From the NCBI GenBank assembly GCA_003225055.1, contig QIAU01000144.1, positions 1 to 64,000 on the forward strand: a stretch of DNA of 64,000 bases, in the 5' to 3' direction. How positions within the stretch are numbered: the stretch's first letter is position 1; each line of letters starts with the position of its first letter. Below are positions 9,081-18,453 of this stretch, one piece after another. The DNA comes from Acidobacteriota bacterium. GTDB lineage: Bacteria > Acidobacteriota > Terriglobia > Terriglobales > Acidobacteriaceae. The notes beneath the pieces are model-generated. The model ran no database searches, was not told the DNA's origin, and saw nothing but the letters and a program-made list of their open reading frames with translations. The translations under genes and the position numbers were made by a program.

Positions 9081-9752
9081 TTAATGTGGACCGGCGGCGT
9101 GCCGGGTTGTTACCCAAACTCTGCCGGCAGCCGTGTTACCGAGTGAGATGGTTCCCGCATCGGTGCCCAGCGTTACAGTATCGTCGTAATTCCGCGCTAC
9201 TACCTGAACCCGGGCGCCGGGACGCACCCCGCGATGCTCAAGGAATTCCAGCAGACGCCGGTCCCGCTCGTAAATGCCGCTCACAACGTAGGCTTTCCCG
9301 GGCATCGCCTCAGCCAGCAGAACAAGGCCACGCCGGCGGCGGCTGTCCGGACCTTCCAGTTCACTCAAATTGCCATGCGGGCACGCGCCGCCACGTCCTA
9401 ACCGGGCTAACAGCTTGGCCTCGAAATCCGGCGAGACCGCGTGCTCCAGGCGCTCGGCTTCGTCATGCACCTTGTACCATTCCATCCCGAACATTTCCGA
9501 CAGCATGCGCTCGATGAGATGGTGACGAAGCGTCAGCTTGCGAGCGATCTTTCGTCCGGCGGCGGTCAACCGCACATTGCCATCGGCGTGCACCCGCACC
9601 AGCCCGTCCTTCTTCAGCCGCCGCAACGCCATTGTGACCGCCGGAGCGGACACGGACAGCCAGTGCGCCAGGGTCGCAGAAATCACGCTTTCCCCCTCGC
9701 TCTCGGCTTCGAGAATGGCTTTAAGATAGTCCTCTTTCGAGACAGTGATCAT
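9081..9752 (-). CDS. mntR: DtxR/MntR-family metal-dependent repressor
   Basis: 223 aa. An N-terminal winged helix (SKEDYLKAILEAE, with ISATLAHWLSVSAPAVTMAL as the recognition region) is followed by a dimerisation and metal-binding domain (LRHHLIERMLSEMFG, HDEAERLEHAVS) and a C-terminal FeoA/SH3-like domain (about 150-223). This three-domain form is the IdeR/DtxR architecture rather than the short Bacillus MntR. Position next to mntH makes Mn2+-responsive control of uptake the likely role; iron response cannot be excluded. GTTAATAG occurs in the upstream regions of both mntR and mntH. Confidence 0.85.
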   Translation of the reverse strand: MITVSKEDYLKAILEAESEGESVISATLAHWLSVSAPAVTMALRRLKKDGLVRVHADGNVRLTAAGRKIARKLTLRHHLIERMLSEMFGMEWYKVHDEAERLEHAVSPDFEAKLLARLGRGGACPHGNLSELEGPDSRRRRGLVLLAEAMPGKAYVVSGIYERDRRLLEFLEHRGVRPGARVQVVARNYDDTVTLGTDAGTISLGNTAAGRVWVTTRHAAGPH

Positions 9753-9878
9753 CTGGAAAGTATTATACGGCGGGAGTTAAGCATAGTTAATAGCGCCGTA
9801 CAGGCATTTCCTGAATCGATGCTCCCGCCTCATTTGACATCGTTTCCATTGCCCCCTACCCTTGTCTGTTCAATTTCC

Positions 9879-11150
9879 ATGAAGGTTCTCGTCTTCGGCA
9901 GCGGGGGTCGCGAGCACGCGTTGGTGTGGAAACTGCGCCAATCTCCGCGCGTTTCCAAGGTTTATTGTGCTCCGGGCAACGGAGGCATCTGCCGGCAAGC
10001 CGAATGTGCCCTCGCGGACGTTAAGAGTCTTGACTCCCTGCTCTCGGTCGCGCGCCAGCTCAAGCCCGACCTCACCATCGTCGGCCCGGAACTGCCGTTA
10101 ACGCTGGGCGTGGTGGACGAGTTCACCACCCGCGGCTGGCCGATCTTCGGGCCCACCAAGGCGGCAGCACGGCTGGAGTCGAGCAAAAGCTTCGCCAAGT
10201 CATTCCTGCAACGGCATCACATCCCCACGGCGCATTACGCCATCTGCAATTCGATGGACGATGTCATTGATGCGCTTCCCCACTTTTCCCCTCCGGTCGT
10301 GGTCAAGGCCGACGGTCTGGCCGCCGGCAAAGGCGTGGTCATTGCCAAGAGCAAAGAAGAAGCCGCTTCTGTCGCCACCGAGATGCTGAGTGGTCGAATG
10401 CTGGGCGAGGCCGGATCCCGCGTGGTGCTGGAAGAATGCCTCGAAGGAGACGAGCTTTCCTTTCTCGTTTTCAGCGATGGAGAACGGGTTGCCCCGCTGG
10501 TCGCGGCGCAAGATCACAAGCGGGTCGGCGACGGCGATACCGGTCCTAACACCGGCGGCATGGGCGCGTACTCCACGGCCAACCTCATCGATGACCAGAT
10601 GCGCGACTGGCTGGTGAATCACATCGCTCGCCCCGTGGTCACCGGCATGAAGGATGAAGGCAGCGAGTTCAAAGGCGTCCTGTACTGCGGATTGATGATG
10701 ACAGCGCGCGGGCCAATGGTGCTGGAATTCAACTGCCGTTTCGGTGATCCGGAGACGCAGCCGATCCTTATGCGTCTGGACAGTGATCTGCTGGAGGCCA
10801 TCGAAGCCTCCATCGAGGGCCGCGTCAGCGACGGAGATTTTCGTTGGTCCTCAGAGGCGTCGGTGTGCGTGGTGATGTCTTCCGGCGGATATCCGGGCAC
10901 CTATGATACGGGCAAAAAAATCGTCGGGTTGGAAGAGGCCAGCAGAATGGAAGGCATCAATATCTTCCATGCCGGCACCACTGAGCGGGATGGGGCGTTC
11001 TACACCTCTGGCGGGCGCGTGCTCGGCGTGACCGCGCGGGCAGCGGATTTGCCCGCCGCCGTAAAACGTTGCTATCAGGCGGTCTTCTCGATCGGGTTTG
11101 AAGGCGCGCACTACCGCACCGATATCGCCGCGCGAGCGTTGCAGAAGTGA
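9879..11150 (+). CDS. purD: phosphoribosylamine-glycine ligase
   Basis: 423 aa, normal for PurD, the ATP-grasp enzyme joining glycine to phosphoribosylamine in purine synthesis. Begins MKVLVFGSGGREHALVWKL, the family N-terminus. It contains the ATP-grasp segments VVKADGLAAGKGVV and GDGDTGPNTGGMGAYS, and LEFNCRFGDPETQ near the metal site. The frame is open from 9441, but the upstream part is antisense to mntR; the ATG at 9879 matches the family start. purE follows after 51 bases. Confidence 0.95.
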   Translation: MKVLVFGSGGREHALVWKLRQSPRVSKVYCAPGNGGICRQAECALADVKSLDSLLSVARQLKPDLTIVGPELPLTLGVVDEFTTRGWPIFGPTKAAARLESSKSFAKSFLQRHHIPTAHYAICNSMDDVIDALPHFSPPVVVKADGLAAGKGVVIAKSKEEAASVATEMLSGRMLGEAGSRVVLEECLEGDELSFLVFSDGERVAPLVAAQDHKRVGDGDTGPNTGGMGAYSTANLIDDQMRDWLVNHIARPVVTGMKDEGSEFKGVLYCGLMMTARGPMVLEFNCRFGDPETQPILMRLDSDLLEAIEASIEGRVSDGDFRWSSEASVCVVMSSGGYPGTYDTGKKIVGLEEASRMEGINIFHAGTTERDGAFYTSGGRVLGVTARAADLPAAVKRCYQAVFSIGFEGAHYRTDIAARALQK

Positions 11151-11201
11151 GTTGGGGGGTCTCTGCGCCGCCGCCACTTAGGATTCTGAGGAAGGAAAGG
11201 C

Positions 11202-11708
11202 ATGAGCAAACCACTGGTCTCGATTGTTATGGGCAGCGACTCTGATCTGGACATCATGCGCGAAGCGGCCAGCAGCCTGGAAGAGTTTGGAATCGGTTAT
11301 GAAATTGATGTGGCCTCGGCGCACCGCTCACCGGACCGCACGGCGGAATACGCCAAAAGCGCTGCCGGGCGCGGCATTCGCGTGATCATTGCCGGGGCAG
11401 GCGGCGCCGCTCACCTGGCGGGAGTGATTGCGGCACACACCAGCCTCCCCGTCATTGGGGTCCCCATTCCCTCGACAGCCCTGAACGGACTCGACTCCTT
11501 ACTGGCCACCGTGCAGATGCCGGCAGGAATTCCCGTGGCTACCGTCGCGATCGGGAAAGCGGGAGCATGCAATGCTGGAGTTCTGGCCGCGCAAATCCTC
11601 GCACTATCGAGCGCCCGCATAGGCAAGAAAATGCAAGCGCACAAGGAGAAATTGGCCAACAGCGTGGAAGAGAAATCGAGAAAACTGAAGATGACCTTGG
11701 GAACATAA
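11202..11708 (+). CDS. purE: N5-carboxyaminoimidazole ribonucleotide mutase
   Basis: 168 aa. [30 protein letters not shown] and [19 protein letters not shown] are the PurE active-site blocks, and [15 protein letters not shown] completes the fold. It moves the carboxylate of N5-CAIR to give CAIR. It is preceded by AGGAAGG at good spacing and is probably cotranscribed with purD. No purK lies next to it. Confidence 0.95.
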   Translation: MSKPLVSIVMGSDSDLDIMREAASSLEEFGIGYEIDVASAHRSPDRTAEYAKSAAGRGIRVIIAGAGGAAHLAGVIAAHTSLPVIGVPIPSTALNGLDSLLATVQMPAGIPVATVAIGKAGACNAGVLAAQILALSSARIGKKMQAHKEKLANSVEEKSRKLKMTLGT

Positions 11709-11735
11709 TCATTAATCAATCCGCTGTCATCCTGA

Positions 11736-11828
11736 GTTTGTGACTTTTTCATTTTGTCGCACCGAATGATGGTGCGCACAAGCAGCTTAGGTGCCGGAAA
11801 AATCGCTTAAATCAAAAAAGTCACAAAC
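11736..11828. repeat. 93-bp inverted repeat with 14-bp arms (MITE-like)
   Basis: Arms GTTTGTGACTTTTT (11736-11749) and AAAAAGTCACAAAC (11815-11828) are exact complements. An inner hairpin CGCACC/GGTGCG lies at 11758-11776. CTGA occurs just outside both ends. It sits between the convergent purE and galU genes inside a longer intergenic repeat-like stretch (GTCATCCTGAG to GTCGAAGGATCC). Confidence 0.6.
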
Positions 11829-11838
11829 ACTGACGGGA

Positions 11839-11865
11839 GCTTGTCCCCGGTCACGGGGGACAAGC
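11839..11865. terminator. bidirectional terminator-like hairpin between purE and galU
   Basis: A 10-bp perfect stem, GCTTGTCCCC and GGGGACAAGC, with a 7-base loop between two convergent genes. No clear T-run, so intrinsic termination is only plausible. Confidence 0.45.
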
Positions 11866-11893
11866 GGAGTCGAAGGATCCCTAACCGGCCGTG

Positions 11894-12775
11894 CTAAAGT
11901 TTGAGTTGCTTTAGATATTTTTGGAACTTTTCCCCCAGATCGCTCCTTTTTAGCGCAAACTCCACCGTCGCTTTCAAAAACCCCAGCTTGTCTCCGGTGT
12001 CGTGGCGCTTTCCTTCGAAGACGTAGGCATAGATTTTTTCTTTCTTAAGCAGCAGACGCATGCCGTCGGTAAGCTGGAGTTCTCCGCCGCTGCCCGCCTG
12101 GGTTTGGGACAGAGCCTCGAATATGGCCGGAGTCAAAATGTAACGTCCAATAATCGCCTGTTTGGAAGGGGCGTCTTCCATCTTGGGTTTCTCGACCATG
12201 TTATTGATCTCGAACACGCGGCCGCCAAACCGCCCATCGGACGGCTTGACATCGAGCACGCCATAAGCAGAAATCGAGGGACCGTCGACCACCTGGGTGG
12301 CAATCACCGAGCACTGCGTCTCATCGAAGACGTCCATCATTTGCTTCAAGCAGGGAACCCTGGAATCAACTACGTCGTCTGCGAGCAATACGGCAAACGG
12401 TTCGTTGCCCACCAACTCGCGAGCCATCAGCACGGCATGCCCCAGCCCCAACGCCTCTTTCTGCCGCACATAGGCTACGTGAATCATGTCTGAAATCTGG
12501 CGTACGATCTGCAACAGGTCGGTCTTGCCTTTTGCCTCCAGCAGCTTTTCCAGTTCATAGCTCTGATCGAAGTGGTCCTCGATGGCGGTCTTGCCCCGGC
12601 CGGTCACGATGATGATCTGATTACAACCTGCCGCCAGCGCTTCTTCGACGCCGTACTGGATGATAGGCTTGTCCACTAGCGGCAGCATTTCTTTGGGCTG
12701 GGCTTTGGTTGCAGGCAGGAAGCGCGTGCCCAGACCTGCGGCAGGGAACACAGCTTTGCGAACTTTCATCTTCAT
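11894..12775 (-). CDS. galU: UTP-glucose-1-phosphate uridylyltransferase
   Basis: About 293 aa. VRKAVFPAAGLGTRFLPATK is the nucleotidyltransferase signature of GalU, followed by PKEMLPLVDKPIIQYGVEEA and the sugar-binding NNMVEKPKMEDAPS segment. It makes UDP-glucose for envelope polysaccharides and glycogen-type pathways. The start is taken at MKMKVRKA (12775); MKVRKA at 12769 is equally possible. Upstream sequence to 12913 is open but runs into the IS630 end, which lies only about 70 bases upstream and may have replaced part of the promoter. Confidence 0.92.
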   Translation of the reverse strand: MKMKVRKAVFPAAGLGTRFLPATKAQPKEMLPLVDKPIIQYGVEEALAAGCNQIIIVTGRGKTAIEDHFDQSYELEKLLEAKGKTDLLQIVRQISDMIHVAYVRQKEALGLGHAVLMARELVGNEPFAVLLADDVVDSRVPCLKQMMDVFDETQCSVIATQVVDGPSISAYGVLDVKPSDGRFGGRVFEINNMVEKPKMEDAPSKQAIIGRYILTPAIFEALSQTQAGSGGELQLTDGMRLLLKKEKIYAYVFEGKRHDTGDKLGFLKATVEFALKRSDLGEKFQKYLKQLKL

Positions 12776-12841
12776 AGCGGTCGGTGGCTGGGGGAACGTG
12801 ACTGGGAAAACCGAACCAGTGCGACCGATGATTCTACGCCG

Positions 12842-14083
12842 TAAGCGGCTGATTTGGTGTCCGATAAATAACCTTTCCAAGTGTCCAACAAATATCTTGA
12901 CAACATGGGACAAGTGCGCTCAGCTGTCCTCATGCCGCGTGCGACTCCCGCCTTGCCCATCCAGGAAGCCGATCAACAACAACTGCGCCAGTGGATATCC
13001 GCCTTCGGCACGCCCCGCCGGGTCGCCATGCGCAGCCGGATTGTGCTGGCCGCGGCCGCAGGCCAATCCGACAACGCCATCGCCCAACAATTGCAGGTAG
13101 GTCGCCCCACGGTAACCCTGTGGCGCGCCCGCTTTGCCCAGGGCGGCCCGCCGAGTCTTTGGGAAATCGCCCCTGGGCGGGGCCGCAAACCCATCTATGG
13201 GCCGGAGAAGATCCAGGCGATTGTGGAGGCCACCCTGCACACCAAACCCAAAGGAATGACCCGGTGGAGTTGTCGAACCATGGCCGCCCAGCAGGGCGTC
13301 AGCAAATCCACCATCAGCAACATCTGGCGCAGTCACAATCTCAGGCCGCACCGGAGCAAAACATTCCAGCTGTCGCGAGATCCAAAGTTTTTGGAGAAGT
13401 TGACCGACGTTGTAGGTCTCTATCTGAATCCTCCGCAACAGGGGCTCGTGCTCTGCGTGCACGAAAAGAGCCAAATTCAAGCCCTCGACCGCACGCAACC
13501 GGGCCCGCCCTTAAAAAAGGGCCGGTGCGGAACCGTGACCCATGACGATAAATGCAACGGAACCACCACCTTGTTCGCTGCCCTGGAAGTCTTGCAAGGA
13601 CAGGTGATCGGACAGTGCTACGCGCGCCACCGCCATCAGGAATTCTTGAAGTTTCTTGAGCGCCTGCAGCAAGAGTTCCCTGGAGAGGTCCCTTTGCATC
13701 TGGTGATGGACAACTATGGCACCGACCAGCCGCCCAAGGTTCGGGCCTGGCTGAAGCGCCACCCGCGGTTTGTGACGCACTTTGTGCCTACCAGTTCCGG
13801 TTGGCTGAATCTGATCGAGCGTTGGTTTTCCGAGTTAAGCAGCCAGCGGATCCGCCGCGACTCATTCCCGAGCGTGGAAGATCTCAAGAAAGCGATTGCG
13901 CAATTCCTGGCGGCTTGGAATGAAGAGCCGCAACCGTTCGTCTGGACCGCCACCGTGGACTCGATCGTGGAAAAGCTTTGCCGCTGCCGGCAACCTTTGC
14001 AAACGATTCAGCCGGGATGCACTCTACCGCGCCGGCGGATAGCGAAACATTGATTTGAAAATTATTTATTGGACACAGCACTA
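12842..14083 (+). mobile_element. IS630-family insertion sequence
   Basis: About 1.24 kb. Matching ends are present: the left has GGTGTCCGATAAATAA (about 12856-12871) and the right has, as complement, TGTGTCCAATAAATAA (14061-14076). Outside these lie TA dinucleotides, the IS630 target (12842-12843 and 14082-14083), with GCTG between TA and TGTCC on both sides. The right end abuts the mfd stop codon. The left end is less certain because it carries extra bases. Confidence 0.7.
12905..14053 (+). CDS. IS630-family transposase, catalytic Asp replaced
   Basis: About 382 aa. An N-terminal HTH (SDNAIAQQLQVGRPTVTLWR) is followed by a DDE core. The family motif CVDEKSQIQALDRTQPG reads CVHEKSQIQALDRTQPG here, so the first catalytic Asp is His (CAC at 13460-13462). 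The second Asp (LVMDNYGT) and the Glu (WLNLIERWF) remain. The enzyme is therefore probably inactive unless complemented. The ATG at 12905 is one of several possible starts (GTG 12881, ATG 12932). Confidence 0.88.
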   Translation: MGQVRSAVLMPRATPALPIQEADQQQLRQWISAFGTPRRVAMRSRIVLAAAAGQSDNAIAQQLQVGRPTVTLWRARFAQGGPPSLWEIAPGRGRKPIYGPEKIQAIVEATLHTKPKGMTRWSCRTMAAQQGVSKSTISNIWRSHNLRPHRSKTFQLSRDPKFLEKLTDVVGLYLNPPQQGLVLCVHEKSQIQALDRTQPGPPLKKGRCGTVTHDDKCNGTTTLFAALEVLQGQVIGQCYARHRHQEFLKFLERLQQEFPGEVPLHLVMDNYGTDQPPKVRAWLKRHPRFVTHFVPTSSGWLNLIERWFSELSSQRIRRDSFPSVEDLKKAIAQFLAAWNEEPQPFVWTATVDSIVEKLCRCRQPLQTIQPGCTLPRRRIAKH

Positions 14084-17000
14084 GTCTGCACGGACCTCAT
14101 CGGCGGGAGCCCCCGCCAGTTGATCCAACAGATTCCGGATGCGGGAAAGAACTTCGTCGGCCCGCTGAAGCTTGAGATTGAACTTCAGAATCCCTGCCGG
14201 CGTGAACTGCGCACCCGACTGGGAGGAAACGAAACGAGCCAGGCGCTCGGGCTCAACATTCGCGTTCTCGCGAAAACGAATGCTGACTTGCTCCCGCTTG
14301 CGCTCAATTCCGGTCACACCTACGCGCGCGCTCAGTAACTTGAGCGTGGCATACTCCAACAGGTTGCGCACGGCCACAGGCGGCACGCCGTAACGATCTT
14401 CCAACTCTGCCCTGACGTCGGCCAATCGCGATTCGCTTTCCACGCCGGCGATGCGTTTGTACATCCGCAACCGTTGATTTTCTTCCCCAATGTAATCGGC
14501 GGGAATCCGGATGTTGAGGCCGAGGTTAAGCTGAATCTCTTCTTCCTCGGGAGGGGCTTCTCCCTTAAGCTCACGGACAGCCCGGTCGAGCATGCTGGTG
14601 TAAAGCTCAAAACCCACGGCATCAATATGACCGCTTTGCTCCCCGCCCAGCATATTTCCCGCGCCCCGCAGTTCCAAATCGAGGGCAGCGATCTTAAAAC
14701 CGGCGCCCAGGTCAGAAAACTCCTTCAAAGCGGCCAGCCGTCGGCGCGCAATCGGCGTTAACTCGACTTCCGGCGGCAACAAAAGGTATGCATAGGCGCG
14801 CCGATTCGAGCGTCCCACTCGTCCCCGCAATTGATACAGCTCAGAAAGTCCGAAGCGGTCGGCACGGTTGATCAGGATCGTATTGCACAGCGGAATGTCG
14901 AGTCCATTCTCGATAATTGTTGTGGACACCAGCACATCCACTTCGTGGTGCATGAACTTCAGCATCACTTTTTCCAGTTCGCCTTCCGTCATTTGACCAT
15001 GCCCGACGATAATGCGTGCCCGCGGCACCAGTTCCTGGACCTTGGCCGCGATCTCCCAGATCGTTTCCACGCGATTGTGTACGAAGTAGACCTGGCCGCC
15101 ACGGTCGAGTTCCTGCTCGATAGCCGACTGCATCAACTTCTCGTCCCAGGCGGCGACCACGGTCTGAATGGCCATGCGATCTTTGGGTGGCGTCTCGATG
15201 ACGCTCATGTCGCGCAAGCCCACCAGCGACATGTGCAGGGTGCGCGGAATAGGTGTTGCCGACATCGTGAGCACGTCCACCTGCTTGCGCATCTGTTTGA
15301 TTCGTTCTTTATGGCGTACGCCGAACCGCTGTTCTTCGTCCACGACCAACAGGCCGAGATCGGAAAACTTCACGTCTTTCGAGAGGAGCCGGTGGGTGCC
15401 AATCAAAACGTCGATTTTTCCGGCTTCCACCTTTTGCAGGATTTCTTTTTGCTCCTTCGTGGTACGGAAGCGGCTGATCATCTCAATGTTGACGGGAAAT
15501 GCGGCAAAGCGCTGTTTGAAGGTCTCGTAATGCTGGAAAGCCAGCACGGTGGTGGGAGCCAGCACCGCAACCTGTTTGTTGTCGCCAACGGCCTTGAAAG
15601 CGGCGCGCATTGCCACTTCGGTCTTGCCGTAACCTACGTCGCCGCACAGCAGGCGGTCCATGGGCTGGGGCGACTCCATGTCCTGTTTCACGTCCACAAT
15701 CGCCTGTTCCTGATCTTCCGTCTCGCTGTATTCAAAGGAGTCTTCAAATTCTTTTTGCCACTCTGAGTCAGCTGGAAAGGCATGCCCTTCGACCGTCTTC
15801 CGCTCGGCATAGAGCCTGAGCAGTTCGTCGGCCATGTCCTTCATGGCCTTTTTCACACGCGCCTTCGTCTTGGCCCAGGTGGCAGTGCCAAGGTGACTCA
15901 GTGCTGGCTTGGCGCCCTCTGCCGAACGATACTTTTGAACTAGGTCCAGGCGGGTAAGCGGAACGTAAAGCTTGGCGCCCTCCGCAAATTCCAGCAGCAT
16001 GAACTCGGTCGGACCGTCCCCCTGGTTGATTTCCTTCAATCCTTGATACTGGCTGATACCGTGCTCGACGTGCACGACGTAATCGCCAACCTGCAGGTCG
16101 CGAAAATCGGAGAGGAATGCGGAGACTTTCGATTTCTGGCGCAGCGGACGTCCGACCACCGCTTCTGATTCGTCAAATAGGTCACGCGACCCGAAAATCG
16201 CCAGACTGCCTTGGGGCAAAACCGCTCCATCGGGCACGTACGCTTTCACCAGAGTAGTAGTGAAGACTTCGCCCGAAAAATACGCGGTTTCATCAGCGTA
16301 GCTTTCGCCGCCTCGGGTGCGGCTTCCCAACCGGAACGGAACGTTGTACTCGGCGAAAATGTCGGCGAGGCGCTCGAGTTCTCCGGTATTGGCGGCTGCA
16401 AACAGCACCCGCTGGCCCTCGACCACCAGCTTCTGTACTGCTTCCAGCATCGCCGGAACGGAGCCGTGAAAACGCGGCGTTGGTTGCGAGAGAAAAGCTA
16501 CGGGCTCACTGCCATCGCGGGTAATCCCGAGGTGCTCCATCTCGGCACCCAGGCGAGCGGTCAACTTCTCTCGCAAATCGTCCGGCGAGAAATACAGATC
16601 TTCAGGACGAACGAGATTACCCACTCCGCTGCGCTCGTGAGCCTCAGTGATCCGCGACCAGATGCGCTCCAACTCAGATTTCACGCTATCGGGCTCATTC
16701 ACCATCACCGCCGCCTGTGGCATCAGATCGAGTACACTGCGATCCGCGCCGGCAACCGGTGCGTAGAATTCCCAGCCGGGAAAAGCCGCTACTCCTCCCG
16801 CCTTCACAGCTTGCTCAACGACGTCCTCCGCTCCGGTGATGCGTTTTCCCGAGAGACGGGCGTGAATAGCACCCAACAACTCCTCGCTCACCGGCGTTTC
16901 GGTCAACGGCAGCAGCAACGCCTCGTCCACCGGAGTGGCCGAGCGCTGGCTGGCAGGGTCGAACTTGCGAATGGACTCTACTTCGTCACCAAAGAACTCA

Positions 17001-17614
17001 ACGCGCACGGGGCGGTCCGCTTCCGGGGAATAGACATCGAGAATGCCGCCGCGCAGCGCATATTGTCCCGGCATCTCGACCAGGTCGGCAGCGGCGTAGC
17101 CAACCTTATTCAGCTGTTGGATCAAGGCCTCGACATCAATCGTCTCGGCTCGGCGCACAGTACGGGCCAGGTCGCCGTAGTACTCGGGAGAGCGCAGCCG
17201 TATCGCAGCGGCACTGACGGGCGCCACGACGATCGAGGCCGCGCCGGTCGCAATCTTCCACAACGCCGCCGCACGCTCTTCCTGGATTTCCGGGTGAGGC
17301 GACAGATTCTGAAAGGGAAGGACGTCGCGGGCCGGGAACGCGACCACCGCGCCGGCTTCACATGCGCCCGTCAGCTCGCAAAAGCCCTGCAAAACCGGGA
17401 GCATCTCTTCCGCCGCCCGGTTGTCCGGCACAACCACGATCAACGGCTTGCCTGCTGCCCGTTGCAGCAAGACAAGGATCAGAGCCTGGGCTGTGGGGGT
17501 GAGTCCGGAGATAATGATCCGCCCCGTGCCCTCTTTCAGGTGGGAGGCTACACGCGAGAAGGCGGCAATCTTTTCCGCGTCCGCAAAAACCTCGCGGACG
17601 AAAGGCAGGGCCAT
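14081..17614 (-). CDS. mfd: transcription-repair coupling factor
   Basis: 1177 aa, full length. The UvrB-like N-terminal region is followed by the CarD-like RNA polymerase interaction domain (LQVGDYVVHVEHGISQYQGL) and the SF2 translocase with Walker A (LLCGDVGYGKTEVAMRAAFK), DEEQRFG box and later helicase motifs. A C-terminal TRCF domain ends the protein. It displaces stalled RNA polymerase at lesions and recruits UvrA. The last codon and TAG stop lie exactly at the IS630 right end, so the final base of the stop is probably supplied by the insertion. Confidence 0.96.
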   Translation of the reverse strand: MALPFVREVFADAEKIAAFSRVASHLKEGTGRIIISGLTPTAQALILVLLQRAAGKPLIVVVPDNRAAEEMLPVLQGFCELTGACEAGAVVAFPARDVLPFQNLSPHPEIQEERAAALWKIATGAASIVVAPVSAAAIRLRSPEYYGDLARTVRRAETIDVEALIQQLNKVGYAAADLVEMPGQYALRGGILDVYSPEADRPVRVEFFGDEVESIRKFDPASQRSATPVDEALLLPLTETPVSEELLGAIHARLSGKRITGAEDVVEQAVKAGGVAAFPGWEFYAPVAGADRSVLDLMPQAAVMVNEPDSVKSELERIWSRITEAHERSGVGNLVRPEDLYFSPDDLREKLTARLGAEMEHLGITRDGSEPVAFLSQPTPRFHGSVPAMLEAVQKLVVEGQRVLFAAANTGELERLADIFAEYNVPFRLGSRTRGGESYADETAYFSGEVFTTTLVKAYVPDGAVLPQGSLAIFGSRDLFDESEAVVGRPLRQKSKVSAFLSDFRDLQVGDYVVHVEHGISQYQGLKEINQGDGPTEFMLLEFAEGAKLYVPLTRLDLVQKYRSAEGAKPALSHLGTATWAKTKARVKKAMKDMADELLRLYAERKTVEGHAFPADSEWQKEFEDSFEYSETEDQEQAIVDVKQDMESPQPMDRLLCGDVGYGKTEVAMRAAFKAVGDNKQVAVLAPTTVLAFQHYETFKQRFAAFPVNIEMISRFRTTKEQKEILQKVEAGKIDVLIGTHRLLSKDVKFSDLGLLVVDEEQRFGVRHKERIKQMRKQVDVLTMSATPIPRTLHMSLVGLRDMSVIETPPKDRMAIQTVVAAWDEKLMQSAIEQELDRGGQVYFVHNRVETIWEIAAKVQELVPRARIIVGHGQMTEGELEKVMLKFMHHEVDVLVSTTIIENGLDIPLCNTILINRADRFGLSELYQLRGRVGRSNRRAYAYLLLPPEVELTPIARRRLAALKEFSDLGAGFKIAALDLELRGAGNMLGGEQSGHIDAVGFELYTSMLDRAVRELKGEAPPEEEEIQLNLGLNIRIPADYIGEENQRLRMYKRIAGVESESRLADVRAELEDRYGVPPVAVRNLLEYATLKLLSARVGVTGIERKREQVSIRFRENANVEPERLARFVSSQSGAQFTPAGILKFNLKLQRADEVLSRIRNLLDQLAGAPADEVRAD

Positions 17615-17763
17615 CGCCTGACTATTCTAGCAGTACATACCTGGGGCAAAGAGCCGCGACGGCCTTGTGGGGATGGGCGCCCTCGCCCGCTGGCGAAGCC
17701 GCTTTCCCGTTCAGAAATAAAGGGCCGGCGCACCGGCCCTTCTTTCAAGCTACGTCGGCAACC

Positions 17764-18453
17764 TTACCGCGGGTTTTCCGACATCGGCTTCTGCTCCGAC
17801 ATCGGCTTCTTGTTTTCGTTCTGGTCATACTTCATTTCGCGGTTCATGAACGCCGAAGGGTTCTTCTGCAGTTCCGCGCGGACTTTCTCATGCTTGTCGA
17901 GCCACTTGCTCAGCTCCGGATGGCGGCTAACGTAAGTGGAGTCGTTGACCTTCTGCGGATCCTCCTGCAGCTCCTGAGCGATGTTCGGATGCTTGTTCAG
18001 GAACTGGTCAAAGCTCTTGAGGTCTTTCTGGCTGACATTGCCCGAGACTTGCGCCCCCTGCGACGAGGCGTCGTGGTCCCGATCATGATCGCGGTCCTTA
18101 TCGCCCTGTTCCTGCTGGGGCTCCTGAGTTGTAGCGGGCTGCTGCGGCGCGGTGTCCTTGTCCGGCGTTGGACGCACGCCGTTGTCCTGATCCGGCAGCG
18201 TCTGCCCGGGCGCAGTTTGCGCCGGTGAGCTCTGACTCGGTGAACTCTGGCTTGGCAGGGTCTGACTTGGCGAGTTCTGGCTTGGGGAAGTCTGGGCCGG
18301 TTCGGCCGGGGACGGCGAACTCTGCGTCGCGGATGGTTGCGCCGGCTCAGATTGCGGTTTCGTGCTCTGTGCCGCGGCACCCAGCCCCAGCGCCAGGCAT
18401 AGCGAGCCGGCCATCAAAGCCGTGCGCCACTGTTTCGTTACGAAATTGTCCAT
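17764..18453 (-). CDS. secreted low-complexity protein with PSQ repeats
   Basis: 229 aa. A signal peptide (TALMAGSLCLALGLGAAAQ) is followed by about 75 residues of Ser/Pro/Gln/Thr tandem repeats (TSPSQNSPSQTLPSQSSPSQ type). A charged spacer and a conserved-looking C-terminal helical region follow, with two related segments around FLNKHPNIAQELQEDP and WLDKHEKVRAELQKNP. The start has GGAGGAG upstream. Probably periplasmic or surface located. I do not recognise the family and assign no function. Confidence 0.7.
   Translation of the reverse strand: MDNFVTKQWRTALMAGSLCLALGLGAAAQSTKPQSEPAQPSATQSSPSPAEPAQTSPSQNSPSQTLPSQSSPSQSSPAQTAPGQTLPDQDNGVRPTPDKDTAPQQPATTQEPQQEQGDKDRDHDRDHDASSQGAQVSGNVSQKDLKSFDQFLNKHPNIAQELQEDPQKVNDSTYVSRHPELSKWLDKHEKVRAELQKNPSAFMNREMKYDQNENKKPMSEQKPMSENPR

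Noticed and set aside
9441-9878. 146-codon N-terminal extension of purD
   Set aside because: The extension is antisense to mntR and absent from PurD proteins; MKVLVFGSGG at 9879 is the family start.
14831-15766. 311-codon open frame on the plus strand
   Set aside because: Antisense to the mfd helicase core; His/Gln-rich shadow frame.
16211-17935. 574-codon open frame on the plus strand
   Set aside because: Entirely antisense to mfd and rich in residues expected from reversed GC-rich codons; no domain recognisable.
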